Assembly (NCBI GenBank): GCA_946480525.1
Contig: CAMLLA010000111.1
Span: forward strand, 1-10,694
DNA length: 10,694 nucleotides
Direction of reading: 5' to 3'
From: an uncultured Asticcacaulis sp.
GTDB lineage: Bacteria > Pseudomonadota > Alphaproteobacteria > Caulobacterales > Caulobacteraceae
Shown here: in pieces, positions 1 to 7,528 of the stretch
Layout: each line of letters opens with the position of its first letter
Numbering within the stretch: position 1 is the first letter of the stretch
The notes under the pieces: generated by a model
Told to the model about the DNA's origin: nothing
The model's input: only the letters and a program-made list of their open reading frames with translations
Database searches by the model: none
Made by a program: the position numbers and the translations under genes

Positions 1-206
1 ATGCCGTCACCGTCAACGGTGGCCAGCGCCATGGCATTGGCGTCATTGGGCTCCCTTGCGCGCGCATCCTTCATCCATTCACCAAACAGCGAGAACGGTT
101 CCTGGCTGGCAATCTCCATCTCGTGCGCCAGGTGCGCGGACGCGAAATCGTCGGCGCTGGGGCTGGCTGGGATTACGCTGGAAGGATCGACAGGCTTCCG
201 GGACAT
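1..206 (-). CDS. pdxH: Pyridoxamine/pyridoxine 5'-phosphate oxidase, N-terminal part (cut by window edge)
   Basis: Only the first 68 codons are inside the window; the gene runs off the left edge. The ATG is at 206, with an AAAGGG Shine-Dalgarno-like stretch about nine bases upstream. The visible residues read FGEWMKDA at about 41-48, followed by [18 protein letters not shown]. This is the typical opening of PdxH, where the helix before the FMN-binding barrel leads into the 'A-x-x-LATV' strand. PdxH uses FMN and oxygen to convert pyridoxamine or pyridoxine 5'-phosphate to pyridoxal 5'-phosphate in the cytoplasm, the last step of vitamin B6 synthesis and salvage. The roughly 38-residue leader before the conserved core is somewhat long but common in alphaproteobacteria. 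The FMN-binding and catalytic residues lie outside the window and cannot be checked. It is divergent from the DnaJ-like gene that starts 83 bases away. Confidence 0.88.
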   Translation of the reverse strand, partial: MSRKPVDPSSVIPASPSADDFASAHLAHEMEIASQEPFSLFGEWMKDARAREPNDANAMALATVDGDG

Positions 207-289
207 GGTTAGCGGCCCTTTAAGACTTTGAAAACGGTCGGCAGGCCATAACTCTTTTTATAAGCCAACGTAAAGATGTTCCACCCGCC
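207..289. promoter_or_regulatory. Divergent intergenic region between pdxH and the DnaJ-like gene
   Basis: These 83 bases must hold the start signals for pdxH (minus) and may hold those of the DnaJ-like gene (plus). They are clearly more AT-rich than the flanking genes, with TTTTTATAAG around 255-264. TATAAG at 259-264 could be a -10 for the plus strand, but no good -35 sits 16-18 bases upstream of it. I therefore mark the region as promoter-bearing by position, not by motif. Confidence 0.35.
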
Positions 290-1099
290 ATGTCCGCCAA
301 ACGCCAAAATGAGATTGTCGATCCGCACCTTCTGAACGGCCGGGACAGCGAGGCGCGCCGCGCGGCCCTGTCCGAACTCGGCCTGGCGCCCGGTTCCAGC
401 GACGAGATCATCCGCAAGGCATTTCGCGCCCGGTTGAAGGAAAGCCATCCCGACCTGACCGGCGGCTCGGATGTGGCCTTGCGCCGCATCATCCTGGCGC
501 GCGACTTGTTGATGAACGACAACCGCAATGGTGCGGCGAATGCGCGCTGGCTCAAGGACCTGGCCGAAAGCGGCGTCGACGGCGATGGCGCCCAGCTTCT
601 CAATATCACGCTTGAACAGGCCATTTACGGCGGCGAAGCTGTGCAGGACGTACACGCCCTGGAAATCTCTCAGGCCCACGAAGAAGTTACCTCGCTCAGT
701 CAGATGAAAACCCTGCGCATCACCCTTCCCGCGGGTCTGCGCGACGGCGACAGGCTGCGCCTGACGACCGAAGGGGCGCCGCGCCCCGAACAGCTGTTCC
801 GTATCCACATCGTCACCGAAAATGGCACGCACATCGACGGCGACGACGTTCATGTCGTGGCCAAGATCGACGGCCGCTTGCTGTTCAGCGGCGGCCCGGC
901 CGTCGTCGACACGCCCCACGGTCCGCGTGAGGTCCATATTCCGCGGGGGGACAGCCAGTTGACGCTGAAAGGCCTGGGTCTGCCAGCGACCGGGAAACGC
1001 GGCTGCGGCGACCTGCACGTCCGCCTGGAAGCTTCGACCGTGTCGAACCGCGCATGGAGCGACGCCATGGTCGACTTCCGCCGCAAATGGGCGAGCTGA
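290..1099 (+). CDS. DnaJ-like co-chaperone (J domain plus DnaJ C-terminal substrate-binding domains)
   Basis: A 269-residue protein. The J domain spans about residues 24-80 and has the diagnostic HPD motif at 53-55 (within KESHPDLTGG), which stimulates DnaK ATPase activity. From about 102 it continues as the DnaJ C-terminal beta domains: LNITLEQAIYGG (104-115), TLPAGLRDGDRLRL (145-158) and LKGLGLPATGKRGCGDLHVRL (226-246, one internal residue pair away from the DnaJ 'KGKG-P-GRGDL-V' pattern). There is no cysteine-rich zinc-finger repeat and only a short linker, so it is a type B/CbpA-like rather than a canonical DnaJ. It probably delivers clients to DnaK in the cytoplasm. The ATG at 290 is the only in-frame start before the J domain; no clear Shine-Dalgarno precedes it. 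The true dnaJ would normally sit beside dnaK, so this is a paralogue. The gene is monocistronic in this window. Confidence 0.85.
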   Translation: MSAKRQNEIVDPHLLNGRDSEARRAALSELGLAPGSSDEIIRKAFRARLKESHPDLTGGSDVALRRIILARDLLMNDNRNGAANARWLKDLAESGVDGDGAQLLNITLEQAIYGGEAVQDVHALEISQAHEEVTSLSQMKTLRITLPAGLRDGDRLRLTTEGAPRPEQLFRIHIVTENGTHIDGDDVHVVAKIDGRLLFSGGPAVVDTPHGPREVHIPRGDSQLTLKGLGLPATGKRGCGDLHVRLEASTVSNRAWSDAMVDFRRKWAS

Positions 1100-1120
1100 C
1101 AGCAATCTTCACGGCGCTTT

Positions 1121-1140
1121 TCAGCGGCACCGTCCGCTGA
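1121..1140 (+). terminator. Possible weak hairpin terminator after the DnaJ-like gene
   Basis: TCAGCGG (1121-1127) pairs perfectly with CCGCTGA (1134-1140) around a six-base loop, starting 21 bases after the stop codon. No T tract follows, so it is not a classical intrinsic terminator. It may be an RNA 3'-end stabiliser or chance in GC-rich DNA. Confidence 0.3.
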
Positions 1141-1329
1141 CCATAGTTCATCGCTCCACCTACAGGGTTTAATGCACCCTGAACCCGCAAAAAACTGCTT
1201 GCCGTTTTCAAGTAAGAAAGTAATTTCTGCATGCGAAAATTGAGACGGTAGCGGGACTGCGCGTGCGCATCCCGATGGTCGAGCTCAGCTGCGCACAAGA
1301 TCATTCCACGCGCTGAACGGACCAATGCA

Positions 1330-3738
1330 ATGACACAGCTTCACCGCCGCGACCTTATGAAAGCCGCCGCTGCCCTGGTGGCGACGTCAGGTGTCCCGCT
1401 GAGCGCCAGCGCCGCCACAGGCAGAGCGGACCGCCTTTGGTATAACCACCCCGCCGGTACCTGGGATGAGGCCCTTCCGATTGGCAACGGCCGGTTGGGC
1501 GGGATGGTGTTCGGCCGCGTTGCTCAGGAACGCCTGCAACTCAACGAGGACACGCTATGGGCCGGCGGCCCCTACAACCCGGTCAATCCCGATGCCCGTT
1601 CAGCCCTCCCCGAGGTGCATCACCTGCTTGAACAAGGCAGGTTCAAGGAAGCGACCGATCTGGCCAGTGCAAAAGTCATGGCGAAGCCGCTATGGCAGAT
1701 GTCATATGGTACGCTTGGCGACCTGCTGTTGAGCTTTGATGAGGCGGAACGGCCGTCCGATTACCATCGCGAACTCGACCTTAAGACAGCGATCACGGCG
1801 ACACGTTTCCACACGCGACGTGGCGCCGTACAGCGCGAAGCCTTTGTTTCCGCGCCCGCTCAGGTCATCGTCATGCACATCAACGGTCCAAAGGGAGCGC
1901 TTGATTTCGCACTCGACTGGCGACCTCCGCGCAAGACGCAATATACCTCTCCCGCCTATTCAGGGTCGGCAACCACCCTGACCGAAACCAGTGAAATAGA
2001 TTGGCTGCAAAGCGAAGCTGCCGAGGCCCGTGCGGGAACGGCCGATGGCGAGGGTGCGATTCTGTTCACCGGGCGCAATGAGGATGGCCCGGATACGCCG
2101 GGCAGGCTGAGCTATGCGATGCGCGTCAAGGTGCTGTCGGATGGTCGCGTCGCAGTCGAGAATGGCCGTCTGGCTGTACGCGACGCTACAAAGGTAACGC
2201 TGCTGGTCGCGGCCGCGACCAGCTTCATCCGCTATGACGACGTCTCGGGCGAGCCCGTCGCCAAGGTGCGCGAACAGACCGACGCCGCCGCACACCAGTC
2301 CTACGCGGCGCTGAAACGCGCCCATATTGTCGACCATCAGGCGCTATATGACACGATGTCGCTCGATCTGGGCGGACACGGCGCCCACAGCCGGCCTACC
2401 GACACGCGCATAGCCGCGGCCGAAGGCGCGACCGACCCGGCGCTGGCCGCGCTGTATTTCGCGTATTCGCGCTACCTGCTGATCGCGTGTTCGCGACAGG
2501 GAACCCAGCCTGCCAACCTTCAGGGCATCTGGAATGAAGGCACCAATCCGCCCTGGCAAAGCAAGTACACGATCAATATCAACACCGAGATGAACTACTG
2601 GCCCGCCGACCCATCGGGGCTTAGCGCATGTGTCGAACCGTTGCTGCGCATGGTTGAAGACCTGTCGGTCACAGGCGTCGCGACAGCGCAGACCATGTAC
2701 GGCGCGCGCGGCTGGGTGGCGCACCATAATACCGACCTGTGGCGGGCGACCGCGCCGATCGATGGCCCGATGTGGGGCTTGTGGCCCTGTGGCGGGGCGT
2801 GGCTGTGCAACACGTTGTGGGACCACTATGACTACACGCGCGATCCAAAGGTTCTGGAGCGACTTTATCCTGTAATGAAAGGCGCTTCGCTGTTCTTTCT
2901 TGATACGCTGGTTGAGGATGCACGGGGGCGCGGCCTGGTCACCTCACCGTCAATTTCGCCGGAAAATCAGCATCCTTACGGCTCGTCGCTCGCCATCGGC
3001 CCGGCCATGGACCGCCAGATTGTTCGCGACCTGCTTGACCATACCGTGTCAGCCGGCAAGCTGCTGGGCCGGGACGCGGATCTGCTGACGGAGCTGGCGG
3101 CGACGCGTGCCCGGATCGCGCCAGACCGGATAGGCGCCGGCGGTCAGTTCCAGGAATGGCTGGAGGACTGGGATGCCCAGGCGCCCGAACAGCACCATCG
3201 CCATGTTTCGCACCTTTATGCCGTCTATCCCAGTTCACAGGTTAATGTCCGCGACACTCCGGAATTGATAAAGGCGGCCAAGGTGACGCTCGACAACCGT
3301 GGCGACCTGGCGACCGGCTGGGGAACGGCGTGGCGTCTGTGCCTATGGGCGCGCATGGGCGACGGCGAACGCGCACATGGCATCCTCAAGGCGTTGCTGG
3401 GCCCGCAACGGACCTATCCCAACATGTTCGACGCCCATCCACCGTTCCAGATCGATGGCAATTTCGGTGGCGCAGCCGGCATACTGGAGATGATCGTGCA
3501 ATCCTGGGGTGGAGACATCCATCTGCTGCCCGCCCTTCCCTCCGCGTGGTCGTCGGGCGAAATCAAAGGCGTACGGGCGCGCGGGGCGCTGCAAATCGAC
3601 ATGGCCTGGAAGGATGGCAAGGTCCGGTCACTGGTCATCAAAGGACCGGCAAATACAGATGTGCGTCTGCATATTCGCGGCGAGACGAAAGCCGTAACCC
3701 TGGATGCCAAGGGACGCTATGGCTATCGCCCGAACTGA
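1330..3738 (+). CDS. GH95 family alpha-L-fucosidase, Tat-exported
   Basis: An 802-residue glycoside hydrolase of family 95. It opens with a twin-arginine signal (HRRDLMK at 6-12, hydrophobic stretch to about 25, ASA cleavage near 27-29), so it is probably folded in the cytoplasm and exported to the periplasm. The mature start RLWYNHPAGTWDEALPIGNG and LNEDTLWAGGP are GH95 hallmarks. The (alpha/alpha)6 catalytic region shows NLQGIWNE, then TININTEMNYWP with N416 and N418, SPSISPEN with E545, and QIDGNFGG with D709. By position and context these match the Asn pair, general-acid Glu and Asp of the Bifidobacterium AfcA inverting alpha-1,2-fucosidase. The substrate is probably fucosylated plant or algal glycan; some GH95 members act on L-galactose instead. 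Length is normal for single-domain members. The start lacks a strong Shine-Dalgarno. The 230-bp upstream spacer is AT-richer, but I cannot fix a promoter in it. No transporter or other carbohydrate genes are adjacent. Confidence 0.93.
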   Translation: MTQLHRRDLMKAAAALVATSGVPLSASAATGRADRLWYNHPAGTWDEALPIGNGRLGGMVFGRVAQERLQLNEDTLWAGGPYNPVNPDARSALPEVHHLLEQGRFKEATDLASAKVMAKPLWQMSYGTLGDLLLSFDEAERPSDYHRELDLKTAITATRFHTRRGAVQREAFVSAPAQVIVMHINGPKGALDFALDWRPPRKTQYTSPAYSGSATTLTETSEIDWLQSEAAEARAGTADGEGAILFTGRNEDGPDTPGRLSYAMRVKVLSDGRVAVENGRLAVRDATKVTLLVAAATSFIRYDDVSGEPVAKVREQTDAAAHQSYAALKRAHIVDHQALYDTMSLDLGGHGAHSRPTDTRIAAAEGATDPALAALYFAYSRYLLIACSRQGTQPANLQGIWNEGTNPPWQSKYTININTEMNYWPADPSGLSACVEPLLRMVEDLSVTGVATAQTMYGARGWVAHHNTDLWRATAPIDGPMWGLWPCGGAWLCNTLWDHYDYTRDPKVLERLYPVMKGASLFFLDTLVEDARGRGLVTSPSISPENQHPYGSSLAIGPAMDRQIVRDLLDHTVSAGKLLGRDADLLTELAATRARIAPDRIGAGGQFQEWLEDWDAQAPEQHHRHVSHLYAVYPSSQVNVRDTPELIKAAKVTLDNRGDLATGWGTAWRLCLWARMGDGERAHGILKALLGPQRTYPNMFDAHPPFQIDGNFGGAAGILEMIVQSWGGDIHLLPALPSAWSSGEIKGVRARGALQIDMAWKDGKVRSLVIKGPANTDVRLHIRGETKAVTLDAKGRYGYRPN

Positions 3739-3747
3739 CGCGTGACG

Positions 3748-3780
3748 AAAAAAAGCGCCGGGCATTACCGGCGCTTTTCT
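3748..3780. terminator. Strong bidirectional intrinsic terminator between the fucosidase gene and bamB
   Basis: AAAAGCGCCGG (3751-3761) and CCGGCGCTTTT (3768-3778) form a perfect 11-bp stem with a six-base loop. Read on the plus strand, the stem ends in TTTTCT and stops the fucosidase transcript ten bases after its stop codon. Read on the minus strand, it is followed by seven T residues and stops the bamB transcript, so it should work better in that direction. Confidence 0.9.
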
Positions 3781-3798
3781 GCGGGAATGTTCTGACAG

Positions 3799-5229
3799 CT
3801 ACCGAATCGCCACCAACTTGCCATTTTCGGTGACGACGAACAGTTTATCGCCGACGGCAATGGGGGCGATATAGGCGGCGCCGCCGATATTGATCGATTC
3901 CACCGCTTCACCGGTGTTGGGATCGAAGGCAACGGCCTCCCCTTTCGAGTTGACCAGGACCAGACGGCTGTTGGCCATGACCGGGCCTGCCCATTGCGGC
4001 AGCTTGCGCGCGTCCTTGCTCCCTTTGCCGAGGCCGAAAAAGCCTTTGCCTCCCTTGGCAACCTTGCCTTCGTTGAGTTCCTTGACCCAGTAGATCAGGC
4101 CGCTGTCGCGGTTGGCGGTCAGGAGTTCGCCCTGGACCGTCAGCAGGAAGACGACGTCGCCCGCCACCCACGGCGCGTTGGTGCTGTCCGCGGCGACGGA
4201 CCACACCGGCTCACCCGTGCGGGCGTTCATGGCCTGGAAGACGCCCGAATGGCTGGCGGCGAAGATTGTGCCGTTATAGAGAACCGGGCGGCCGGAAATG
4301 TCGCGGATCTCCGAAATGGCGTTGGTCCGCGTCTGCTTGGCCAGGACCTGCGTCCATTGCGGCTGGCCGCTGGTGGTATTGAGCGCGACGAGTTCACCTG
4401 ACGAAAACGGCGCGTAGACGGTTTCACCCGACAGGATCGGCGACGCCGTCTTCAACAGGCGCGCCGGTTCCGCGATCGCCTGATAGGTCCAGTCCATATC
4501 GCCGGTTTCGCGATTGAAGGCGAATATCTGGTTATCGACGTCGGTTGCGAAGACGTATTTGTCGTTGACCACGGGCGCGGCGTGCATCTGGGTGTCGACC
4601 GTCTTCTGCCACAGGGTCGCGCCCGAGGACGCATCCAGTGCGGCGATAAACCGGAAGCCGGAGGTGACATAAAGCTTGCCGTCTTCGCTCAACGCAAGAC
4701 CGCCGCCGAAGCCCAGCTTGTCGCGCTTGATCTTCGGATTGAGATCAACCGACCAGGCTTGCGAGCCTGTATTGACGTCGAAGGCCGAAACACGGGCCTC
4801 CCCATCCAGCGTATAGATCAGGCGGCCGTCCGAAACCGGCTGCGCCAGGACCTGGCCTTCCCCCTTGCCGCCGGCGCCGATCGACTTCGACCAGGCGACG
4901 CGGAACGACTTGGCGGCGTCGGCGTTCTGGACAATCGCATCCTGGGGTCCACCCGCCATCAGCCAGTTCGCCACCGGCTGGGCCGGCGGAATATAGTAGC
5001 CGACGCCCTTAAGGCTCTTGGCCGGCTCGACCTTTTGTTCGAAGGCGACGATCGACAGGCGTTGCCCCTGCGACGCGACCGCTCCGTCGTCCTTGTCACC
5101 GCCACCACCAATGCGGTTCAGGAGCGGAATGGAGGAACACGCGCTCAAGGCGACGCAGGCCAGACCTATGGCCAGAAGGCTGGCGCCCTTCATCCCTCTC
5201 CTGAAAGCGGTCATCCTGTAAGCGGTCAT
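3799..5229 (-). CDS. bamB: Outer membrane protein assembly factor BamB (beta-propeller lipoprotein)
   Basis: 476 residues from the ATG at 5229. A lipoprotein signal ends in the lipobox LSAC, with C31 as the acylated cysteine (C19 if translation starts at the third Met). After a linker of about 85 residues, eight PQQ-type beta-propeller repeats follow. Each ends in a 'xxALDxxTGxxxW' pattern, for example FDVNTGSQAWSVDL, LDASSGATLWQK, FNRETGDMDWTY, LNTTSGQPQWTQ and MNARTGEPVWSV. This is the BamB fold, which docks on BamA at the periplasmic face of the outer membrane and helps insert beta-barrel proteins. The upstream YfgM-like partner, 58 bases away, is the usual BamB neighbour. The start is uncertain. 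ATG at 5229 has AGGA nine bases upstream. ATG at 5193 has AGGAG four bases upstream and gives the more compact signal MKGASLLAIGLACVALSAC. The usual downstream GTPase gene der is absent here. Confidence 0.92.
   Translation of the reverse strand: MTAYRMTAFRRGMKGASLLAIGLACVALSACSSIPLLNRIGGGGDKDDGAVASQGQRLSIVAFEQKVEPAKSLKGVGYYIPPAQPVANWLMAGGPQDAIVQNADAAKSFRVAWSKSIGAGGKGEGQVLAQPVSDGRLIYTLDGEARVSAFDVNTGSQAWSVDLNPKIKRDKLGFGGGLALSEDGKLYVTSGFRFIAALDASSGATLWQKTVDTQMHAAPVVNDKYVFATDVDNQIFAFNRETGDMDWTYQAIAEPARLLKTASPILSGETVYAPFSSGELVALNTTSGQPQWTQVLAKQTRTNAISEIRDISGRPVLYNGTIFAASHSGVFQAMNARTGEPVWSVAADSTNAPWVAGDVVFLLTVQGELLTANRDSGLIYWVKELNEGKVAKGGKGFFGLGKGSKDARKLPQWAGPVMANSRLVLVNSKGEAVAFDPNTGEAVESINIGGAAYIAPIAVGDKLFVVTENGKLVAIR
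5198..5202 (-). promoter_or_regulatory. Shine-Dalgarno AGGAG for the alternative bamB start at 5193
   Basis: AGGAG lies four bases before the ATG at 5193 on the minus strand. It is the best match to the anti-Shine-Dalgarno among the three candidate bamB starts, though the spacing is on the short side. Confidence 0.5.
5200..5229 (-). repeat. 15-bp tandem duplication containing the bamB start codon
   Basis: On the minus strand ATGACCGCTTACAGG (5229-5215) is followed directly by ATGACCGCTTTCAGG (5214-5200), with 14 of 15 bases identical. Each copy carries an in-frame ATG, and the CAGG tail of the second copy forms part of the AGGAG ahead of the third ATG at 5193. The result is MTAYR-MTAFR at the N-terminus. 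Confidence 0.85.
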
Positions 5230-5287
5230 TCTGGCTTTTCCTGTGAAGGTGCGTATGCGTGTGTCGTGAGGATTTATTGCGGCAGCA

Positions 5288-6022
5288 TTACTGCGGCATC
5301 TGCGGCATGCCCTGCATCGGCGGGACGGGCGCGTCCTTGACCTCAGGCAGGGCCATGGCCGACTTTGCTGTCGGCACGGCGCCGGAGTCGATGGCCAGGG
5401 TAAATTCCTGGGCGCGCTGCTTGACGCCTTCGGGCGTGCCAAGCGTCAGGGCCAGGACCTGCAGATCGGCGCGCGCGCCCTTCAGGTCACCATTCTGCAT
5501 CTTGGCGACGGCCAGGGCTTCCTTCGCCAGCGGCGCATAGGGACGGTCGTCCTTCGCCAGCGGCTCCAGGCGTTTCTTGATGTCTTCCAGCGAAGCCTTG
5601 TCCATGGCGAGATAGGCCGCCTTCAGAGCGGCCAGGTCAGCGATGATCGGGCTGGGCGCGGTCTTGGCGGCGGCATCAAGTCCGTTGATCGCCTCTTCGG
5701 TCTTGCCGTCCTTGAGGTTCATGCCGGCCAGTTGCATCAGGGCCAGTGCCTTATAGGCCGGCGTACCGGATTTGGCGATCTCCTCGAACTTCGTGCGCGC
5801 CAGGCCAAGATCGTTCTTGCCCGTCGCTTCAATCGCGGCCTGGTAAGTTTCCGACGCCTTGGCCGCTGTGTTGTCCTGCCACGACTGCCATCCCCACACA
5901 CCAAGCGCGATGGCCAGAGCGCCACCGAGAACAAGGGCGGCCCACGGCGCGGACTTCTTGACGATCGACACCCATTTATCGGTGCGAAGCTCTTCTTCGG
6001 TTTCGTCAAAAATATCGCTCAC
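5288..6022 (-). CDS. YfgM-like, membrane-anchored tetratricopeptide-repeat protein
   Basis: A 244-residue protein. The acidic N-terminus (MSDIFDETEEELRTDK) lies in the cytoplasm, one transmembrane helix spans about 27-46 (APWAALVLGGALAIALGVWG), and an alpha-helical TPR-like region covers about 55-215. The helix pairs show the TPR spacing (for example 'DLGLARTKFEEIAK' and 'NGDLKGARADLQVLAL'). The tail is proline, methionine and glutamine rich. This is the architecture of E. coli YfgM, an inner-membrane ancillary partner of the SecYEG/PpiD exit site that is co-encoded with BamB in many proteobacteria. The start is GTG at 6022, chosen because AAGAGG sits seven bases upstream. An ATG at 6029 is out of frame and stops after seven codons. 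It precedes bamB by 58 bases and they are probably co-transcribed. Family assignment is good; molecular role in this organism is inferred. Confidence 0.82.
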   Translation of the reverse strand: MSDIFDETEEELRTDKWVSIVKKSAPWAALVLGGALAIALGVWGWQSWQDNTAAKASETYQAAIEATGKNDLGLARTKFEEIAKSGTPAYKALALMQLAGMNLKDGKTEEAINGLDAAAKTAPSPIIADLAALKAAYLAMDKASLEDIKKRLEPLAKDDRPYAPLAKEALAVAKMQNGDLKGARADLQVLALTLGTPEGVKQRAQEFTLAIDSGAVPTAKSAMALPEVKDAPVPPMQGMPQMPQ

Positions 6023-6186
6023 TGCGCATCCTCTTAGGCGGTAGGGTCTTCAGGGCACCGACGCGTGGTCCACACCGGGTAATTCGGCGGGAACCTAGCC
6101 TTTGACAAGGCGTTACGCAACCGGATTACTGAACGCACGCCAGAGTCCTGACCAGCGCTCCCCCCGAATTCCAGATTCCCTCTGAA

Positions 6187-7008
6187 TTATTTTGAAAAAT
6201 ATGTCTCTTCTGGGGCGGGAAAGCTGCGCTCCCTGACATCTTTGGCATAGGCCTGGACGGCGGCGCTGATCTGGTTGCGCAGGTCGGCATAATGGCGGAC
6301 GAATTTGGGCGTCCAGTCGAACAGGCCCAGCATGTCGTCGGTGACCAGCACCTGGCCGTCGCACGCCTTGGACGCACCGATTCCAATCGTCGGCGCCGCG
6401 ACCTTCGTGGTGATCTCAGCCGCCAGGTCTTCGGCCACGCCTTCAACGACGATGGCGAATGCGCCAGCCTCGTCGCTGGCCAGGGCCTCATTGATGACCC
6501 GCTCGCGTTCGGCCTCCGTCCGGCCCTTGGCCTTGAAGCCGCCTTCGACATTGACCGCCTGGGGGCGGAGGCCGACGTGGCCCATGACCGGAATGCCGCG
6601 CTGGACCAGGTAGCGGATAGTGTCAGCGACCGTCGGCCCGCTTTCGACCTTGACGGCCTGGGCGCCGGTTTCCTTGAGGAGACGGACAGCGTTGGCGAAG
6701 GCCTGCTCCGGCCCGGCCTCGTAGGAGCCGAACGGCATGTCGATAACGACGAATGCCCGGCGCGCACGGCGCATGACCGCCTGCCCGTGCAGGCTCATCA
6801 TCTCTAGCGTTACGCCGATGGTGTTGGGCAGGCCATGAACGACCATGCCGACGCTGTCGCCGACCAGCAGGATGTCGCAGTGCTCATCCATGATCTCGGC
6901 CATCGGCGCCGTATAGGCGGTCAGCACGACCAGCGGGGTCTGGCCCTTGCGAGCACGGATTTCAGGGGCGGTCAAGCGTTTGACGACGGCTTGGGTCTGG
7001 CTGCTCAC
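6187..7008 (-). CDS. panB: 3-methyl-2-oxobutanoate hydroxymethyltransferase (ketopantoate hydroxymethyltransferase)
   Basis: 273 residues from a GTG start. PanB adds a hydroxymethyl group from 5,10-methylene-tetrahydrofolate to 3-methyl-2-oxobutanoate, giving ketopantoate, the first committed step to pantothenate and coenzyme A. The (beta/alpha)8-barrel signatures are all present: [11 protein letters not shown] (12-22), LVGDSVGMV with metal ligand D51, [11 protein letters not shown] with D90, [15 protein letters not shown] with the catalytic-base position E189, and [15 protein letters not shown]. The spacing of these acidic residues agrees with D45, D84 and E181 of the E. coli enzyme. The family's usual length is about 265-280, so the protein is complete. 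I chose GTG at 7008 because GGAG lies six bases before it; the ATG at 7020, four codons further out, has no Shine-Dalgarno. panC is not adjacent. It lies 58 bases behind the two-TM gene, so read-through from the ECF operon is possible. Confidence 0.95.
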   Translation of the reverse strand: MSSQTQAVVKRLTAPEIRARKGQTPLVVLTAYTAPMAEIMDEHCDILLVGDSVGMVVHGLPNTIGVTLEMMSLHGQAVMRRARRAFVVIDMPFGSYEAGPEQAFANAVRLLKETGAQAVKVESGPTVADTIRYLVQRGIPVMGHVGLRPQAVNVEGGFKAKGRTEAERERVINEALASDEAGAFAIVVEGVAEDLAAEITTKVAAPTIGIGASKACDGQVLVTDDMLGLFDWTPKFVRHYADLRNQISAAVQAYAKDVRERSFPAPEETYFSK

Positions 7009-7014
7009 GGTATA

Positions 7015-7018
7015 CTCC
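7015..7018 (-). promoter_or_regulatory. Shine-Dalgarno GGAG that favours the GTG start of panB
   Basis: On the minus strand GGAG is followed by six bases (TATACC) and then GTG at 7008. It overlaps the alternative ATG at 7020-7018, which itself has only GTGTGCCTTT upstream. This makes GTG the more likely initiator. Confidence 0.55.
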
Positions 7019-7066
7019 ATAAAGGCACACCGATATCTGGGGCGCCCACAGGCCGCGCACCAGTCC

Positions 7067-7528
7067 TCAGAGCGCTTCTTCCTGTGAGTAGGCGTAATAC
7101 AGGCCCAGAATCGCCGCGCAAAGCACAAAACTCAAGCCAAAGAACATCGGCGTCTGCATGAAGCTCAGATAGCTGTCCGAATGTTCGGCCATGCGCATCA
7201 TGTCCCGGCCGGCGCCGCCAACAAACTCCGCGCCCGCGCGCAGGGTTTGATCGGTATCTGCGGCGGCACGGCGATAGAGCATCTGGCCGTTGAGCTCCCA
7301 GTCCGGCACGCGCACGAACTGAGCCAGGGCGTAGACGCCGCCGATAGAGCCAGCCAGCACGACCAGCCATTGTCTCAGCCACATGCGCATCTGGAGCCTG
7401 CGCGTTACGCGTACAGCAAAGACATCGGCATCGTCATAGTGCACCGGCGCGGCAAACATGTCCGCCAGGTCCTGGTTACTGGGGACATTGTCCCTGGTTT
7501 CCTGATCCTTGGATGTTTCGGTTTTCAT
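7067..7528 (-). CDS. Two-TM membrane protein coupled to the ECF sigma gene; candidate anti-sigma factor
   Basis: A 153-residue protein of unknown function. A hydrophilic, acidic N-terminal segment (1-48, including [20 protein letters not shown]) is followed by a basic patch ([11 protein letters not shown]) and a first membrane helix at about 53-72. A loop of about 55 residues then leads to a second helix at about 127-147, with a short acidic C-terminus. Its ATG overlaps the sigma factor's stop codon as ATGA, so the two are translationally coupled. That arrangement, with a cytosolic N-terminus ahead of a membrane helix, is typical of a sigma factor followed by its membrane-bound anti-sigma. 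There is no HxxxCxxC zinc anti-sigma motif, so this would be a non-ZAS type. Similar small proteins follow ECF genes in Caulobacterales. The anti-sigma role is inference from position. ATG at 7528 is the only sensible start; longer readings enter the sigma gene. Confidence 0.78.
   Translation of the reverse strand: MKTETSKDQETRDNVPSNQDLADMFAAPVHYDDADVFAVRVTRRLQMRMWLRQWLVVLAGSIGGVYALAQFVRVPDWELNGQMLYRRAAADTDQTLRAGAEFVGGAGRDMMRMAEHSDSYLSFMQTPMFFGLSFVLCAAILGLYYAYSQEEAL

Noticed and set aside
209..1105. Long minus-strand open frame across the DnaJ-like gene
   Set aside because: It lies antisense to a gene with clear J-domain and C-terminal motifs; its composition is that of a shadow frame in GC-rich DNA with no recognisable domain.
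1325..1333. Two-codon upstream reading frame ATG CAA TGA overlapping the fucosidase start
   Set aside because: Such tiny frames arise by chance, and there is no Shine-Dalgarno to support regulated initiation.
4582..5340. Long plus-strand open frame opposite bamB
   Set aside because: bamB on the other strand has lipobox and eight propeller repeats; the plus-strand frame has no domain signal and no ribosome-binding site.
6167..6188. AATTCCAGA/TCTGAATT hairpin at the end of panB
   Set aside because: An AT-rich stem with a bulge that overlaps the stop codon; in the panB direction it is followed by G residues, not T, so it is not a terminator.
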